64,000 bases of DNA from Nematopogon swammerdamellus (GCA_946902875.1 OX336342.1:13075523-13139522), one strand, 5' to 3'; positions 23,178 to 34,480 are shown, counted from the first letter of the stretch. Translations and numbers: made by a program. The notes: a model not told the origin generated them from the letters alone.

Positions 23178-26100
23178 TCAACAATCCCTTGAAGCCACTG
23201 GATCAGAAACATAAGAATTCGGTTCGTCGTGAAGAGGCAGAGGACAGATCCTATTGAAGGCTCGACGAAGTACGCCCTTCGTTGTTTTGATGTCTGCTAC
23301 ACGAGATATGCCATCTTTGCCAGGGTACACTTTGATGACTCGACCTAGTGTCCATTTCAATGGTGGGACGTGATCTTCTTTTATGACGACCATGGTGCCC
23401 TCTTCAAGCTGGCTTTGTGTCTGTTTCCACTTAACACGTTGTTGTAGTTCTGATATATATTCTTTCTGCCATCTTTGCCAGAAATGTTGTCGTAGTTGCT
23501 CCACTCTCTCGTATCTGGAGAGATATGATGTCCGATGGTTCTGATAATCAGGACTTGGCAAAGCAGTGAGTGGTCGTCCGATTAAAAAATGTCCTGGAGT
23601 AAGGGGAAGACAATCATCGGGATCAGACGAAAGCGGCGATAATGGACGGGAGTTTAAGATAGCCTCAATTTGCGCAAGAACAGTGTACAATTCTTCAAAC
23701 GTGAGATTACTATTTCCTAAGACTCTTCGCAAGTGAAATTTTGTTGATTTCACCCCCGCTTCCCACAGACCCCCAAAGTGAGGAGCATACGCAGGTATAA
23801 AGTTGAATTTGATACCCTCACTAGCCACCTGATCAGACAATGCATCACTGTTTACTTTTAAAAATTTGCTTAAGTAATTATCCGTTCCAACGAACGTTGT
23901 ACCGTTGTCTGAAAATATTTCATTTGGCTTACCTCTACGAGAAATGAATCGGCGCAAGGATAACAGAAACGCAGATGTGGTTAAATCTGTTACAAGTTCG
24001 AGGTGGATCGACTTCGTAATGAAACATACAAATAATGCTATATAAACTTTCAAGATTTTACATCCGCGACCCTTCCGATCTGCTGATGTGATAGGGCCTG
24101 CATAGTCTACACCAGTAAATACAAACGGATGTCCTGGCTGAAGGCGTTGTCTTGGTAACTGTCCCATAATTGGTGCGATGGTCTGACCTCTCATCCTACT
24201 GCACACAATGCATTTATGATAACAATATCTTGCTGCATTCCTGCCTCCAATACACCAGAATTCCTGTCGCACTGATGCTAGTAAAAGTTGTGGACCCGCG
24301 TGCATCAGTCTCAGGTGCTCATACTTGAAAATCAAACTTGAAATATGATGCGTGGACTTTATTAAAATTGGATATTTTTTTGTATAGTCATATTCTGAAT
24401 TCGCTAGCCTACCACCAACTCTTAGTATCCCTTTATCGTCAATGAATGGATTTAACTTCAGTAGTTGGTTTTTGCATGGCAAAGCCTTCTTCTCACTTAG
24501 CTGTTTATACTCATCTGGGAAACTTTGTTTTTGTGAATATTTCAACAGTACTTTGAATGCAGCATTAATTTCAGTTGCTGTAAGGTAACCTATCTTCCTT
24601 TGTCTCGGGTTTCTGCAATTATATACGAACCTCATCACGTAAGCAACTGTGCGTTTCATTAGGGTAAGTTTTGAAAATCTGTTAAAGTTTATAAGTTCAT
24701 TTTGAGACAATTGAGGACTTGATATAACCACACTTAAAGCAATATCTGGTTTTAGTTCAGGAAGTGATTCTGTCATTGTTGATCCAAAATCTGGAGGCCA
24801 TAAAAATTCATTGTCTTGTAAGTATTTTGGGCCCGACCACCAGACCTCATTCTCTACAATCACGCTTGGGTCCATGCCGCGGGACACATAATCAGCAGGA
24901 TTGTCTTTCGTCGGCACATGTCTCCACAACCAGTTACCTGTTATCTCTAAAATATCCGAGACGCGGTTTCGGACGAACGGTTTCAACTTGTTTGGTAGCA
25001 TACGAAGCCATCCAAGTACCACTGATGAGTCGGTCCAAAATGTAACTTTATCGATTTTCAAACGCAAGGATTTCCGTGCCTTCTCGTATAACCTTGCTCC
25101 CACTAAGGCACCACAAAGTTCCAAACGAGGGATAGTAGTGGGTTTTATGGGTGCAACGCGACTTTTAGAAAAGAGTAGGCGCGTAAGTATTACACCTCTG
25201 TTGTTTTCGGTAAGTACATACAAACATGCACCGTACGCGCTTTCTGACGCATCTGTAAAGACATGGAACTCAATTCTTATTGGAGAATCACATAATATCA
25301 ACCTTGGTATGCGCAAGTGGTTTAAATGGGATAAGTTCTTTGTGAATTTTGCCCAAGTCTCACTTACTTCTAGTGGAACTGGTTCATCCCATGATAACTT
25401 GTGTAACCATAACTTTTGAAGCAGAATCTTGGATTCAATGACACAAGGAACTAATAGGCCTAAGGGATCAAAGATTCGTCCTATGGATGACAGAATTGAA
25501 CGTTTTGTTACATTTGAGTCGGGTTGTATCTCGATCGTGAAAAATAACTCATCTGCAATGCTATGCCATCCAAGTCCTAGAATTTTTGACTCTTCCTGAC
25601 CCCCCAAGTTTAGATCTTCCTCTGGACGAATCTCGTTATTGGGCTGTAAGATTTTTTGCTCATTCGACCGCCACTTACGAATGTTCATGCAAGCCGAACT
25701 TAGCACCTTTGTTACAGCAGCACGAATATGTAATGCCTGCTCCAATGTGTCTCCTCCGGATAATAAGTCGTCGACGTAAAAATCATGCATTAATATTTGA
25801 GCAATATCGGGCTGGTCACATTCGAGAGCAAGTTGCTTCAGGCACCGAACTGCAAGAAAGGGTGCGCTTGCAGTACCGTAGGTAACCGTGTTTAATTCAT
25901 ACACTTTCAAGGGATCCATAGGATTATTTCTCCAAAGAATTTTCTGCAAGTGACGATCCTTTTCATTGACCATTGTTTGCCTATACATTTTCTCGATGTC
26001 TGCAGATAGAACAATGTTGTAAGTTCTAAAGCGCAAAAGTATTGAGGCGAGATCGTCTTGAATCACAGGCCCTACCATCTGAATGTCGTTGCAAGACTTA

Positions 26101-28349
26101 CCGGTGCTTGTGTTGCTACTTGCATTGAAGACTACTCTCAACTTAGTTGTCGTACTTTTTTCCCGAAGAACTCCGTGATGAGGCATATAATAGCCTGTAA
26201 TATTATCGCTTTCCACTTGTTCCGACATGTGACCGAGTGATTCGTACTCGTTCATAAACTTCACGTACATTTCCCGCAGTGCAGGCTGTCGCTGCAATCT
26301 ACGCTCTAAAGATAATAAACATTGCTCTGCTCGCTTGTATGAATGTCCTAGAACATCTTCAGGATGCTTTAGCGGAATTCGTACACAAAATCTGCCATTC
26401 TGGAGCCGAGTTGTATTATTAACAAAATGATCTTCACACATTATGTCATCCTTTGAGAATGTCGTCGCGATTGAAACTTCTTCCAATTCCCAAAATTTTG
26501 ATAGTTGATTCTGTACACTTTCAATTGCTATGTTGGACACTATTTTGCCTTTTGAAGGAGTGTTAAAGTTATATGACTGAGGTATAACTATCCATCCCAG
26601 TTTTGTATTCCGCATTCTGAGTTTATATTTTCCCAAAGATATTTGTCCATTCTTGATTAAATCCCAAAATATATCATTTCCCAATAACAAGTCAATGGGA
26701 CCAGGTTCGTGAAACATGGGATCAGCGAGCGATATATTAGTAGGAATATTTAGTTCCGTGCGATCAATAGGGGTAAATGGAGTATCACAAGTTATGTATT
26801 CAATGACATAACACGATAGGTTAGTGCTGAATTTCTTATTAAGAGATGATAAGCGTACTTTGCATTTGTTATCAATTGCTGAAATTGATTTATTGAGACC
26901 AGTGACGGAATTTTCCACAAACGTAGTCGATAATCCTAACCTTTTACACAGACGTTGTGTAATGAGACAAGCAGTAGCTGCACAGTCAAGGACAGCACGA
27001 ACTGTATGTACTTTATTGTTCTTATCCCAAATGTTTACTAGTGCAGTCGACAAAATTGCTGATCCTTCTCCTGAATTCGCTGAGAGACTACACTCTTGTG
27101 TAGTCATTTCCTTTGCTTCCTCTCGATCAACGTGCAAGATAGAATGATGCCGTCTTCTACATATTCTGCAACTGGAACTTCTACACTGTCTTATATAATG
27201 CCCTGGTCGCAAACAGTTGTAACACAATCTGTAATTAGATACTTCCTTAGACCTTTCTTCATTTGTCAAACTCAAAAACTCAGGACACCGTACTAAATGA
27301 TGATCTTCTTGACACTTGGGACATACACTCACGACCGATTGAGGACTGGAGTTTGCAGCGTCGACGGATACAAGACCTTTGAATTTCGATCCTTTGCTCT
27401 CATTCACTCTGTCGTTTTCATGGCTATTTGATTCCAGGGTCTCCAACACGTCTGCCCGATTTCTTAAAAAAGTTGTAAGTGTATTTAGAGTAACGTCTTT
27501 ATGGCTGGATCTATGCTCCTCCCAGCCTCGTGTGGTTTTTGCATCTAATTTATTTACCACCATGTGCACCAGGAGTGTGTCCCAGTGTTGGGTAGGTTCA
27601 TTCAAAGTATTTAGTGCACGAATGTTTTTGTTCACCTGATCTATAATTCGACGAATATCACCTGAAGTTTCCTTCTTAACTGGATCTATATTAAACAAAG
27701 CCGATACATGATTGTGTACTAGAGCTCTCTTATTGTCATACCTATCATGTAACAAATTCCAAGCTACGGTATAGTTGTCCGAAGAAAATTCGAGAGAGTT
27801 TATTACCAAAGCAGCGCGTCCTTCAAGAGATGCTCGCAGGTAATGGAATTTACTGATGTTACTTATGGATTCGTTATCGTGAATCAAACTCTTGAACGTA
27901 TCGTGATATTCGAGCCACGAATCATAAGCGCCGCTAAATGTCGGTATTGCTATTGTAGGAAACTTGATAGTTATATTGTCGTTATTTATATGTATTTCGT
28001 TTGACTTAGAAGTCGACCCAGTTTTGGAATTGGAAACTGAACCATGATTGCGGTCGAACAGTACCTTTGCCGTCGCCAGAATCTTGAAGTATTTACTTTC
28101 AAACTCACCTCTCTCTCTCACCTGAACGGCGACATCGTCCTCGTCGGATAAGCATTCTATTTCTGTTTGGATTTCATCGTACTTAGAAAACACGCTTTCA
28201 ATTTTCAATATTCTCAGCTGTAATTCGCTTGTCTGTTCAGGTGTCAGTGATGCTGATGGTACATCGGATATTGCTACTACATGATTACTGAATAACGTAA
28301 GTTGGCCCTTGTATGTGCCACGCTTTTTTACCAATTCTTTGATCGACAT
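23178..28349 (-). CDS. BEL/Pao gag-pol polyprotein
   Basis: A 1723-residue single-frame polyprotein that packages and copies its own RNA and integrates the DNA. Order: gag DUF1759-like region (about 110-260); CCHC zinc knuckle C376/C379/H384/C389; DUF1758-type retropepsin around D455, where the usual D-(S/T)-G reads D-C-A; reverse transcriptase about 735-905 with YVDD at 858-861; RNase H with D1033, E1077 and D1107; integrase with an HHCC zinc site (about 1335-1383) and D1415, D1481, E1530; a DUF5641 C-terminal domain about 1605-1715. No stops or frameshifts. The chosen Met (28349) opens the frame about 1.36 kb after the primer-binding site. The stop at 23178 lies 27 bp before the 3' LTR. The only feature that argues against full function is the altered protease motif. 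Confidence 0.95.
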   Translation of the reverse strand: MSIKELVKKRGTYKGQLTLFSNHVVAISDVPSASLTPEQTSELQLRILKIESVFSKYDEIQTEIECLSDEDDVAVQVRERGEFESKYFKILATAKVLFDRNHGSVSNSKTGSTSKSNEIHINNDNITIKFPTIAIPTFSGAYDSWLEYHDTFKSLIHDNESISNISKFHYLRASLEGRAALVINSLEFSSDNYTVAWNLLHDRYDNKRALVHNHVSALFNIDPVKKETSGDIRRIIDQVNKNIRALNTLNEPTQHWDTLLVHMVVNKLDAKTTRGWEEHRSSHKDVTLNTLTTFLRNRADVLETLESNSHENDRVNESKGSKFKGLVSVDAANSSPQSVVSVCPKCQEDHHLVRCPEFLSLTNEERSKEVSNYRLCYNCLRPGHYIRQCRSSSCRICRRRHHSILHVDREEAKEMTTQECSLSANSGEGSAILSTALVNIWDKNNKVHTVRAVLDCAATACLITQRLCKRLGLSTTFVENSVTGLNKSISAIDNKCKVRLSSLNKKFSTNLSCYVIEYITCDTPFTPIDRTELNIPTNISLADPMFHEPGPIDLLLGNDIFWDLIKNGQISLGKYKLRMRNTKLGWIVIPQSYNFNTPSKGKIVSNIAIESVQNQLSKFWELEEVSIATTFSKDDIMCEDHFVNNTTRLQNGRFCVRIPLKHPEDVLGHSYKRAEQCLLSLERRLQRQPALREMYVKFMNEYESLGHMSEQVESDNITGYYMPHHGVLREKSTTTKLRVVFNASSNTSTGKSCNDIQMVGPVIQDDLASILLRFRTYNIVLSADIEKMYRQTMVNEKDRHLQKILWRNNPMDPLKVYELNTVTYGTASAPFLAVRCLKQLALECDQPDIAQILMHDFYVDDLLSGGDTLEQALHIRAAVTKVLSSACMNIRKWRSNEQKILQPNNEIRPEEDLNLGGQEESKILGLGWHSIADELFFTIEIQPDSNVTKRSILSSIGRIFDPLGLLVPCVIESKILLQKLWLHKLSWDEPVPLEVSETWAKFTKNLSHLNHLRIPRLILCDSPIRIEFHVFTDASESAYGACLYVLTENNRGVILTRLLFSKSRVAPIKPTTIPRLELCGALVGARLYEKARKSLRLKIDKVTFWTDSSVVLGWLRMLPNKLKPFVRNRVSDILEITGNWLWRHVPTKDNPADYVSRGMDPSVIVENEVWWSGPKYLQDNEFLWPPDFGSTMTESLPELKPDIALSVVISSPQLSQNELINFNRFSKLTLMKRTVAYVMRFVYNCRNPRQRKIGYLTATEINAAFKVLLKYSQKQSFPDEYKQLSEKKALPCKNQLLKLNPFIDDKGILRVGGRLANSEYDYTKKYPILIKSTHHISSLIFKYEHLRLMHAGPQLLLASVRQEFWCIGGRNAARYCYHKCIVCSRMRGQTIAPIMGQLPRQRLQPGHPFVFTGVDYAGPITSADRKGRGCKILKVYIALFVCFITKSIHLELVTDLTTSAFLLSLRRFISRRGKPNEIFSDNGTTFVGTDNYLSKFLKVNSDALSDQVASEGIKFNFIPAYAPHFGGLWEAGVKSTKFHLRRVLGNSNLTFEELYTVLAQIEAILNSRPLSPLSSDPDDCLPLTPGHFLIGRPLTALPSPDYQNHRTSYLSRYERVEQLRQHFWQRWQKEYISELQQRVKWKQTQSQLEEGTMVVIKEDHVPPLKWTLGRVIKVYPGKDGISRVADIKTTKGVLRRAFNRICPLPLHDEPNSYVSDPVASRDC

Positions 28350-29712
28350 GATTCGTTAGCCCTTCTTCATATCTACATCATTGAGTCTTTGATTAGTGTT
28401 GATGTTGGTAGGTATAACAAATAGCACAACTATATTTTGTAATCATCATCAATTCCATCAACTAAAGTTAAGCTCATAATATCGTATCGCACTGCCAATT
28501 CATAATTCATCAAAATAAATTCATAAATACGTAATGCATTGTAAAAATAAATTGAATGTATGACAGATGGTGAAATGTAATTGACAATTCAATAGCAAGT
28601 AGAACAACCTATACTATACGGTATACCGAGTAACTACTTGTTGTTGCTTAATCTGTGACCGAGTGGAGTGCCTATAATAGTCTGTAGGTATAATATTTAT
28701 TCATTACTCTCAAATTAAGCTGCAAAAATCTTAATAAGTATCTGTAATATGAACAAAGTAGGTAGATACTGTTGTATGTATGATGCACAATAACACAATT
28801 TTCAAGTAGGTTGAAACTAAGTTATTTTACTTACATGTAGGATTGCATCAAACACTCAATTTAGTATGAGTACCTTTACAAATTAGCAAATTATGATGAT
28901 AATCAAATTACAAATACCCCGGTACTTACGAGTAGGTACCTACGGATAAGAAGGCGGGTCCTGTCTGCCTGCCTGCCTGTTACAGATTCACACAGCCAAT
29001 CTGTGTAGCCAAATAACTGCAAATTATATTTTTACCAACTCAATAGGTACATAGATTAGGTAATCGTCCTATATGCTGAAACACGTAATAAGAAGATAAT
29101 ATAGACCCTACCTACAATTACCTACAATTACCAAAACAGTGAGTGATCGACATGTGTCGTGAGAAAACTGTGTTCTCTCGGAAAACACGAAGTACTTATG
29201 CAAGTAAGTGTACCACTTTACATTTTTTCTCCACAAATACAATACCTACCTACTGTTCTTGCGCAAACGTATGAATAAAGAAGTAGGCTTGACCGTAAAT
29301 TTCCGATATAGGTATCAGATATACTTAGGTAGGTGTTATGGAAATTCTGAAAAAAATGTTCTGTACTCTTGAGATTGGATGAATAGATCCTGCTGGTGGA
29401 TGTCCGCCGTGGATGCGCAGTAGTAGATGCGTAGATTCGCTAATATATTCATTACCAGTTTCCAAGTTACTTATGGTACGTTGGTGCTTGCATTGATGTT
29501 GTTAACATTTCTTCTTCTCTATTTTTCACGTAGGTATTGTGAAACGAAACCATGTAGCTATCTTCTTGTTTGTAATCACAATCACGTTTTCATATGGTTT
29601 TCATTTTATCCTCTTAGGTTGTTATGGCAACCGTCAACCAACTCGTTGTGTTCGTGTAGTTTGGGATGGAATCTTGCCGACTTGCCAATACCGCTGATTC
29701 TTCACGTATAAC
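28350..29712 (-). other. BEL/Pao 5' leader
   Basis: About 1.36 kb between the primer-binding site and the gag start, with no frame I recognise. It is long for a leader and could hold packaging or transcription signals or an extra captured segment. Confidence 0.5.
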
Positions 29713-29730
29713 GTGCGACTCGAAGGACCA
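29713..29730 (-). promoter_or_regulatory. Primer-binding site, probably tRNA-Tyr
   Basis: Read on the - strand directly after the 5' LTR: TGGTCCTTCGAGTCGCAC. The first 12 bases complement CTCGAAGGA-CCA, which I recall as the acceptor end of insect tRNA-Tyr; base 13 departs. The tRNA identity rests on memory of that tRNA and should be aligned. Confidence 0.6.
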
Positions 29731-29880
29731 TGTTCAAACGGCGAAGAAAACACAGATTCCATGCAGGATATAGCCTTTAATCTTGTATGTAACGAAACAC
29801 AAATATGAGCCTGTATCGATTCCTTTTTGACAGATTCGGTTCTTACTCTGTGGCCGGCAGCGGCGGCGGCGGCCGAAACA
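29731..29880 (-). repeat. BEL/Pao 5' LTR
   Basis: Identical to the LTR at 23001-23150. In element orientation this is the promoter-bearing LTR. I did not identify a TATA box in it. Target duplication CATAT follows at 29881-29885. Confidence 0.95.
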
Positions 29881-29885
29881 CATAT

Positions 29886-30640
29886 TGTATATCTTACCTA
29901 CATAATTTGCGGATAAAATAAATAAAAAATAGTATTATCAATATTCATAAATATTATAATATAGTATTAGCGATAAAGCACACATTATAGAAATATTAAT
30001 TCTATTAATTAATCATTAAACATGACGGAAATCAGAAAATCGTATATGTACCTTAATATTTACGTGGAAATCTATATCTGACTGAATGTTATACGATCTA
30101 ACTAAACATGCCGGAATACGATTACTCGCCTCTCATTACGGCCCTTTTGAAATCGGCAAAACAGCCGAAGGGAATTGAGAGGCTTCGATTATGAGGCACG
30201 GCTGGAGTCCACATATCGTTTTCCTCGACATTCAATAGCTTCGTAACAAGAAGCCAGTAAGCGAGCGCTTTGAATGCTCAGATCGGCGGCGCTGGAAATT
30301 CGATACATTATCGTGCGGTGGTTGTTCCACTCTCGAGGCCGTTCACAAGTAATTTCACTTCAAAGAAGGATGTAATTTGCGTGCGGGCGGTGCGCGGGCT
30401 CAGGCGGTAGGCGGGGGCGCGACGGGGCGGAGCGGTAGGACTCGGGACGACGACTGTCGGGCATGTTTTGAATGAGAGGGACGCGGCTGAATACGCACTC
30501 TTACACTCACTTTATCATCTTAATAGGCTCTGTTTAGAATGGATGAATGAAGGATTTGATTTTGACAGTATATATGGGTCACCGTTTTTTTTTTCTTCCG
30601 AACTGGGTGGCTCTGCTCGAGGTCGAAGCAGAGAAATGCA
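29886..30640. other. Intron 1 with GC-rich patch at 30375-30460
   Basis: AT-rich sequence followed by a GC-rich stretch ('gcggtgcgcgggctcaggcg', 'gggcggagcggtagg'). No exon or repeat is recognised. Confidence 0.4.
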
Positions 30641-31065
30641 GACAATTTCACCCCCGACGAGGTGCCAGTCCGGCTTGGAGGTGGACTAATGTCGCTGGGG
30701 AAATACTATTAACCCGCGCTTTGAAGATCCGTGGATTGTAGGAGTGGGGAAAGATATTCCCCGGAAGCCCGTTCCATACCTTTGCAGTGTGGCATAAGAA
30801 CGATTTAGAGAATCGTGCAGTTCGAAGAACTCTTCTGTCCATTACAAAGGGGTGTTCCGCGAGAGTATGGCGGGTTTGGCGAAGGCGAACAGGAGGAGGA
30901 GGGATAAGAGAAGCAATTTCGCCAGAGCAGCGGCCATAGTAGTACCGATAAAACAGGCCCAATGACCCTGTATGTATGAATAATGTGTGTTCTAGTTAGA
31001 AACTGCAGGAAACAATTCAATAACATATTTGTAGATAATTCAGATTGCAATACCAAGCCAAACTG
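30640..31065 (-). mobile_element. CR1/Jockey-like LINE reverse transcriptase C-terminus
   Basis: The minus-strand frame 30648-30962 contains 'FYRYYYGRCSGEIASLIPPP', 'RRVLRTARFSKSFLCHTAKV' and 'WNGLPGNIFP', then 'FKARVN'. This is the characteristic C-terminal end of CR1/Jockey-group LINE polymerases (YYGRCS-x-E; RT-x-RF-x-x-SF-x-x-x-T-x-x-WN-x-LP). All catalytic parts are missing, so it is a dead fragment. It is related to the relic at the start of the window. Confidence 0.8.
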
Positions 31066-31360
31066 GGGTAGTTTGTTTCTCTCTCATAATGATTGTGCTC
31101 CTAGGCATGTTTAAGAACTACTTGTTTAAGTATATTTCCTGTCCAAGTGTCTGCGCTACCCTTGCCATATTTCTTCCTTACTTACTCTCACCACCCAAAG
31201 GTTGACTGGAAGAAATCACTTAAAGTAATAAGTCCGCCTTTTCACGCTACTGTTCTCTTGTTTCTGTGTGAAGTATTGTAAATTTCTATTACTCTTCTGT
31301 ATGTTATCTTCTGCCTTCTGTATCTTTGTGTGCAATAAAGCATTTCTATTCTATTCTATA
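31066..31360 (+). mobile_element. LINE 3' UTR tail
   Basis: 'aaaggttgactggaagaaat', 'taataagtccgcctttt' and 'gtgtgcaataaagcatttct' followed by (attct)n form a tail I recognise from lepidopteran LINE 3' UTRs. It is in the opposite orientation to the adjoining RT fragment, so two insertions may be present. Confidence 0.5.
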
Positions 31361-31911
31361 TTTCAATGTTTTCTTTCTCACTCGCTGCCAAATTAAACAC
31401 GTTGCAAGTTGCAGCCTTTGCCTTGTCGTCTCCGCTGGCAAAGTAGTTGAGTCGCGTCTGCACAGATCTGAGAAATAATTCGTAGTTTTTTTTTTATGTG
31501 TGATTATGATGGCCAATACTGGCCATAAGGCAGAGGATGGCGATATCATTGCTCGCTATCATTTGCTGTAGATGTCGAAATAAGTTTTCTGAGTGACCGC
31601 GAAGCACTCTATCCGCATTACTGTGAGTTGATGGTAGGCATGGTTGACAGCGTGTTGTCATGCAGAGCGCTCTCGATAGCCCTAGACGGGCTCTCTGAAC
31701 GGAGGGAGCGTCCCTGTATGTAATTACATCACCATGTGTCATGTATGCCATTATTTCTGTGATGAGTTGTTAGTGCGTCCTCAAATTAAAATTAAAATTA
31801 TTTATTCAGTATCTTATTCCATATTTATACACAGCGCATGTTTTCAATTAAATTAACTCAACAATAAGTCAATATTATGTCTAGTTTTCGACGACATCCG
31901 ACCGCTGTTAA
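31361..31911. other. Intron 1, nothing recognised
   Basis: No repeat or coding similarity identified. Confidence 0.35.
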
Positions 31912-32223
31912 AAAACCGGCCAAGTGCGAGTCGAACTCGCGCACCGAGGGTCCCGTATCGCCATGTCACGGCTAGCGCTACTCACGCCATCTAGATGGCT
32001 TGTTATGAAATGCTTCATGTTAGTTAATGTCGTGCTTCATAATAAGATGGCGCGCGCGCATAACTTTTTGGTTTCTCCTATAGGAACCCCCGTGAATTTT
32101 TTACTTTTTCTTATTTGTTGTTATATCGGCCATAATAAATAACGCATTTTTTGTGAAAATTTCAATGGGCTACCTATTACGGTTCAAGAGATACAGCCCT
32201 CGGACAGACGGACGGACGGACAG

Positions 32224-32257
<34 letters not shown>

Positions 32258-32328
32258 ATACAGACAGACAGACCGACGGCGTAGGCTTAGTAATAGGGTC
32301 CCGTACCTGATACGGAACCCTAAAAAAG
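31912..32328 (+). repeat. Dispersed repeat family D, long copy
   Basis: 'aaaaaccggccaagtgcgag' head, 'cctattacggttcaagagat' body, an expanded (GGAC)n/(AGAC)n tract at 32197-32272, and the terminal inverted 'gggtcccgta / tacggaaccc'. The 155-codon minus-strand frame that crosses the tract reads as (CLSV)n-like repeats and is not a gene. Confidence 0.7.
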
Positions 32329-32907
32329 AATAAGCGGCGTAAAATGGAATCTGTGCCTAATTTGATTTGGTCTGGAGTGGCGTTCGCCCTTGCCGTCGCC
32401 GCACTCGCCCCTCCGCCCCCCGCGCCGCCCCCGAACCGCCCCCGTCGTCGCCTCCACCGGCAACGCCACACGCAAATCGTAAAATCAATAAATAATAGGC
32501 CACTTTTATGCCGATTACTCTTCACACGCCTTCCACTACATAAACATGTTTTATTCACAGGTAAAAGGTGAGGATATTTATCACTACAACTACACCCGAA
32601 GGTAAACATATTCACACTGTTTTTCTTTCGGTACGTCCCAGCAGTAAACAAGTACCTACAATGAAGATTTACGAATTCTCCCAGTTTCGCTGAATCTTTT
32701 ACTTTTAAAGTGTTTGTTTACGTACTTTAATTTAGCGAATCAACAAACTAAACAAAGACTAACAAATAAATTCTGACGGCGCGGCGGAGGCGGCGCGACG
32801 CGCAGGACTTTACATGTCGGTGAAATATTTATTATCTCATAGAACGTGTACACATTCGCTTGCAGAGATTATAAGTAGGAATAAAGCAAATCCAAAAAAA
32901 AAAAAAA
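32329..32907. other. Intron 1 with C-rich patch at 32395-32460
   Basis: A C/G-rich stretch ('cgcccctccgccccccgcgc') within AT-rich DNA. No exon recognised. Confidence 0.35.
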
Positions 32908-32908
32908 T

Positions 32909-33258
32909 ATTATGGAAGCTGACACGGTTGGATTTATCACCTGCAAAATCCGTGATGCCAGCTTATAAAACCTCGGTGAACTAGATGCCCTTCGGTCGTG
33001 CCGGCTACACGAACTATTTACTTACATAGCCCTTTCGACCGACTTTTCATTCAGTGCGGTGGTGCCAACCGGGGCGGGTTAACCCCTACCACCTAGTAAG
33101 GTAAGAAGTGAAGGAACCTACAGTTTTATGTGGAATTCGAACCACGGTTAGCCTCAGACGGACGAGCGGTCACCCATCCAAGTACTGACCGCGCCCAGGT
33201 GTGCTTATAATCACGATCGCCAGTCGACCGACCGCACCACTGAGCTACCGAGGCTGAC
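32909..33258 (-). mobile_element. SINE family A, nearly full length, tRNA/5S-like head
   Basis: On the - strand it starts 'gcctcggtagctcagtggtg', in which TAGCTCAGTGG fits a tRNA A box. It continues with a segment 'gcggtcagtacttggatggg' then 'tgaccgc', like the 3' half of insect 5S rRNA, and then 'ggttcgaattcc', a B box. The body ('ctgtaggttcct', 'ccgcactgaatgaaaagtcg', 'gcactgacat'-like) runs to an A-rich tail next to 'ggctgacatcacgg'. Pol III retroposon of about 350 bp with no coding capacity. Confidence 0.75.
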
Positions 33259-34480
33259 TATATAAAAGTAAACATATTTTTATAATAGGTAAAGCTAATG
33301 AATCATAAAAATATTGTGCAAACAGCCGGCATTATGAATGGTTCCTTGCTGGGTATCCGGTTATTCGCGAACTACTATATCTGATAACTAACGAATACTT
33401 TTTCTCTAATTCGACTGAGGCCATCGAAGTAAAAACAACACGGCTGAAGGTAAAGTTTAATGGAAGAGTCAGCATTCCGCTCGATTGAAAATTCAAATCA
33501 GTGAGCGGCTCTTTTCAGCCGCCAACTTTCCTTCGATAAAAGTCTGTCGGAACGTAAATTACCGATCTATTCCGATAATAATTATGAGTTATTGATCCGA
33601 AAATGAAGCTCGTTCGACAACAAAGGACTTAACCTTCGAACCTTTCAAATATTAAGGGTCCATTTAAACTTCGTAAATAAAGTTAATGAATAGTATCAAT
33701 GCGTGTAAATATTGGCGAGTCATCGAACAGCTGAAATTTACATAGGGCAATTCTTTTTGGCGTATAAAACGGATTGGTTTGATTCCGAAGGGCACACTGA
33801 ATAAAAAAAAATTGTGTGATGCCCGCTACTTCTATATTGTACTTGGTACAAAACAGTTCAGGCGGTAGTACTCATATTTGCCTGTTAAATTATCGTCCGA
33901 ACCTAAAAAGTAAACGTTTTAAAGGGTTCTCTTCTTTTGAAGGCGGCTTCTCTTCAATGTCGCCAGCAGGGAAATATTTTATCACAAAAATGTAATTAAA
34001 TACACGTTTTGTAATAAAGACATTCCTGGTCTCGACTCGTATGAAAAGTTACAAACTTATTTACTATGCAAATAAGAAAAACTTATTATTTAAGATTATA
34101 TCTAAATATTCACCTACTAAATATAAATTTACATTAAATATCCTTGGGAGTTTTTCGCATAGCAGAAAACCAACAAACCATACTTCATGATGACTTTTCC
34201 GCATAAAACTCTAACGTCGTACTGATTTCCATATTTATATAGTTACTTATCCGTTAGCGTGCAAAACGCACCCTTCACACTTTACTGCCGAACTTTTTAC
34301 CATTTCATGGGCTTGCGTTTTCCAAAGGCCGGCTGCCTACCGCGCCGGGCGAGTGAACAATCCGGAGGCGGTGGCTTCTGTCCTCCGCACACCTGCGACT
34401 GAACTCTCGGCAGACTTTTACCTCTTTCAAAAATAAACCCCCCGTGACGCAGATTTCGTATGAAAAGAAAAACACACTAG
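33259..34480. other. Intron 1, nothing recognised
   Basis: No repeats or coding similarity found; ordinary AT-rich intronic DNA. Confidence 0.35.

Larger units (their letters stand above)
23001..29880 (-). mobile_element. Complete BEL/Pao LTR retrotransposon, 6880 bp
   Basis: Identical 150-bp LTRs lie at 23001-23150 and 29731-29880, with TG...CA ends (TGTTCAAACGG...GGCCGAAACA as written on the + strand). The 5-bp duplication CATAT lies at 22996-23000 and 29881-29885, as expected for BEL/Pao integrases. Internally there is one uninterrupted 1723-codon gag-pol frame, a primer-binding site next to the 5' LTR and a G-run polypurine tract next to the 3' LTR. The element sits antisense inside intron 1 of the phosphodiesterase gene. 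Identical LTRs and an open polyprotein mean a very recent insertion. The LTRs are short for the group (often 200-900 bp). Restricted to describing what is present; mobility is not shown. Confidence 0.95.

Noticed and set aside
24901..25419. 172-codon plus-strand frame
   Set aside because: Antisense shadow of the BEL/Pao RNase H/RT coding region.
32184..32651. 155-codon minus-strand frame
   Set aside because: It runs through the (GGAC)n/(AGAC)n tract of family D and a C-rich patch, giving low-complexity CLSV-type repeats.
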